Positions 63,823 to 64,000 of a stretch of DNA of 64,000 nt are shown in pieces (within the stretch, counting starts at the first letter, position 1; each line of letters begins with the position of its first letter). The DNA comes from Echinicola soli. Its GTDB lineage: Bacteria > Bacteroidota > Bacteroidia > Cytophagales > Cyclobacteriaceae. The stretch covers positions 4,839,501 to 4,903,500 of the forward strand of contig NZ_CP041253.1 in the NCBI RefSeq assembly GCF_006575665.1, read 5' to 3'. The position numbers were made by a program, and so were the translations under genes. The notes under the pieces were generated by a model. It was not told the origin of the DNA, ran no database searches, and was given only the letters and a program-made list of their open reading frames with translations.

Positions 63823-64000
63823 TGTACATCCGGATGTGGGGTTTGGGATGGTAGATATTGACCTGCTTATGGCCGACATCCATAAGTCGAAAACGTAGTA
63901 CGAAAAAACTCAACCCGATGGAGAAAAGAAGGTCGCCCATGATGAAGAAAGGAGGAAATAGAAATCGAAAAGACTTCATCGGCACACCGGGAAACATCTA
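63823..64000. other. Unresolved window end
   Basis: The last 178 nt may hold the start of a plus-strand gene (an open frame from ATG 63918 runs to the edge with MEKRRSPMMKKGG) or the end of a minus-strand frame (63800-63997). Neither has a recognisable domain, so I do not call a gene. Confidence 0.3.

Noticed and set aside
63067..63879. 270-codon minus-strand frame over the flippase gene
   Set aside because: It is antisense to a well-supported membrane protein and is His/Gln/Asp-rich, as shadows of hydrophobic codons are.

Overview
The window looks like chromosome of a Bacteroidota bacterium, most likely a marine or soil member of the Cytophagales/Cyclobacteriaceae (Echinicola-like). This placement is inference from gene content: a TonB receptor with an N-terminal carboxypeptidase-regulatory-like domain, an OprO/P-type porin, a Thermus-type NADP isocitrate dehydrogenase, several gene starts without a clear Shine-Dalgarno sequence, and -7 elements of the Bacteroidota form TAnnTTTG (best example 61447-61477). 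No rRNA, tRNA, CRISPR array, phage or complete insertion sequence was seen.

Layout. 0.5-9.9 kb is an envelope/metal region. It holds a small Cys-motif protein, then a tight four-gene operon (di-haem MauG/cytochrome-c-peroxidase-like, MbnP-like lipoprotein, second di-haem protein, beta-barrel protein with a CxxC just after the signal peptide). An OprO/P-like porin, a TonB receptor with a CxxC in its plug and a thioredoxin-like protein follow. 10-17.5 kb holds pirin, glycerate kinase, a decayed AAA/DUF4143 ATPase gene, an alanine/sodium symporter, proB and a NagB/6PGL-fold protein. 17.7-22.2 kb is one giant gene for a tandem UvrA-like protein without the UvrB-binding insertion. 22.4-33 kb has pgi, a TonB-domain protein, a small ATPase, a PA14-containing GH31 alpha-xylosidase, aconitase and an endonuclease/exonuclease/phosphatase-family membrane protein. 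33-37 kb is an mlaE-mlaF-mlaD lipid transport operon plus a PAS/response-regulator protein. 37.7-44.7 kb has a secreted YCII-domain protein and an AddB/AddA-like recombination nuclease pair. 44.9-54 kb carries a YdcF-like protein, a CBS protein, cutC with glycosylasparaginase, a large TPR lipoprotein, a PspC protein, a GT2 glycosyltransferase, ybaB and hisS. 54-56.5 kb is gene-poor and rich in hairpins and degenerate repeats. 56.5-64 kb has typA, two related small lipoproteins (one frameshifted), NADP-isocitrate dehydrogenase, an enoyl-CoA hydratase and a polysaccharide flippase.

Most genes are housekeeping. The most distinctive system is the MbnP/di-haem operon. By analogy with MbnP-MbnH and MopE/CorA pairs of methanotrophs, a di-haem enzyme may oxidise a tryptophan of the surface lipoprotein to create a copper site, and the nearby outer-membrane proteins could serve uptake. 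The fused UvrA-like protein with one degenerate nucleotide-binding half is the second item worth attention. Decay is visible in the DUF4143 ATPase (two stops, one being the Walker A lysine codon, plus a frameshift) and in one small lipoprotein gene.
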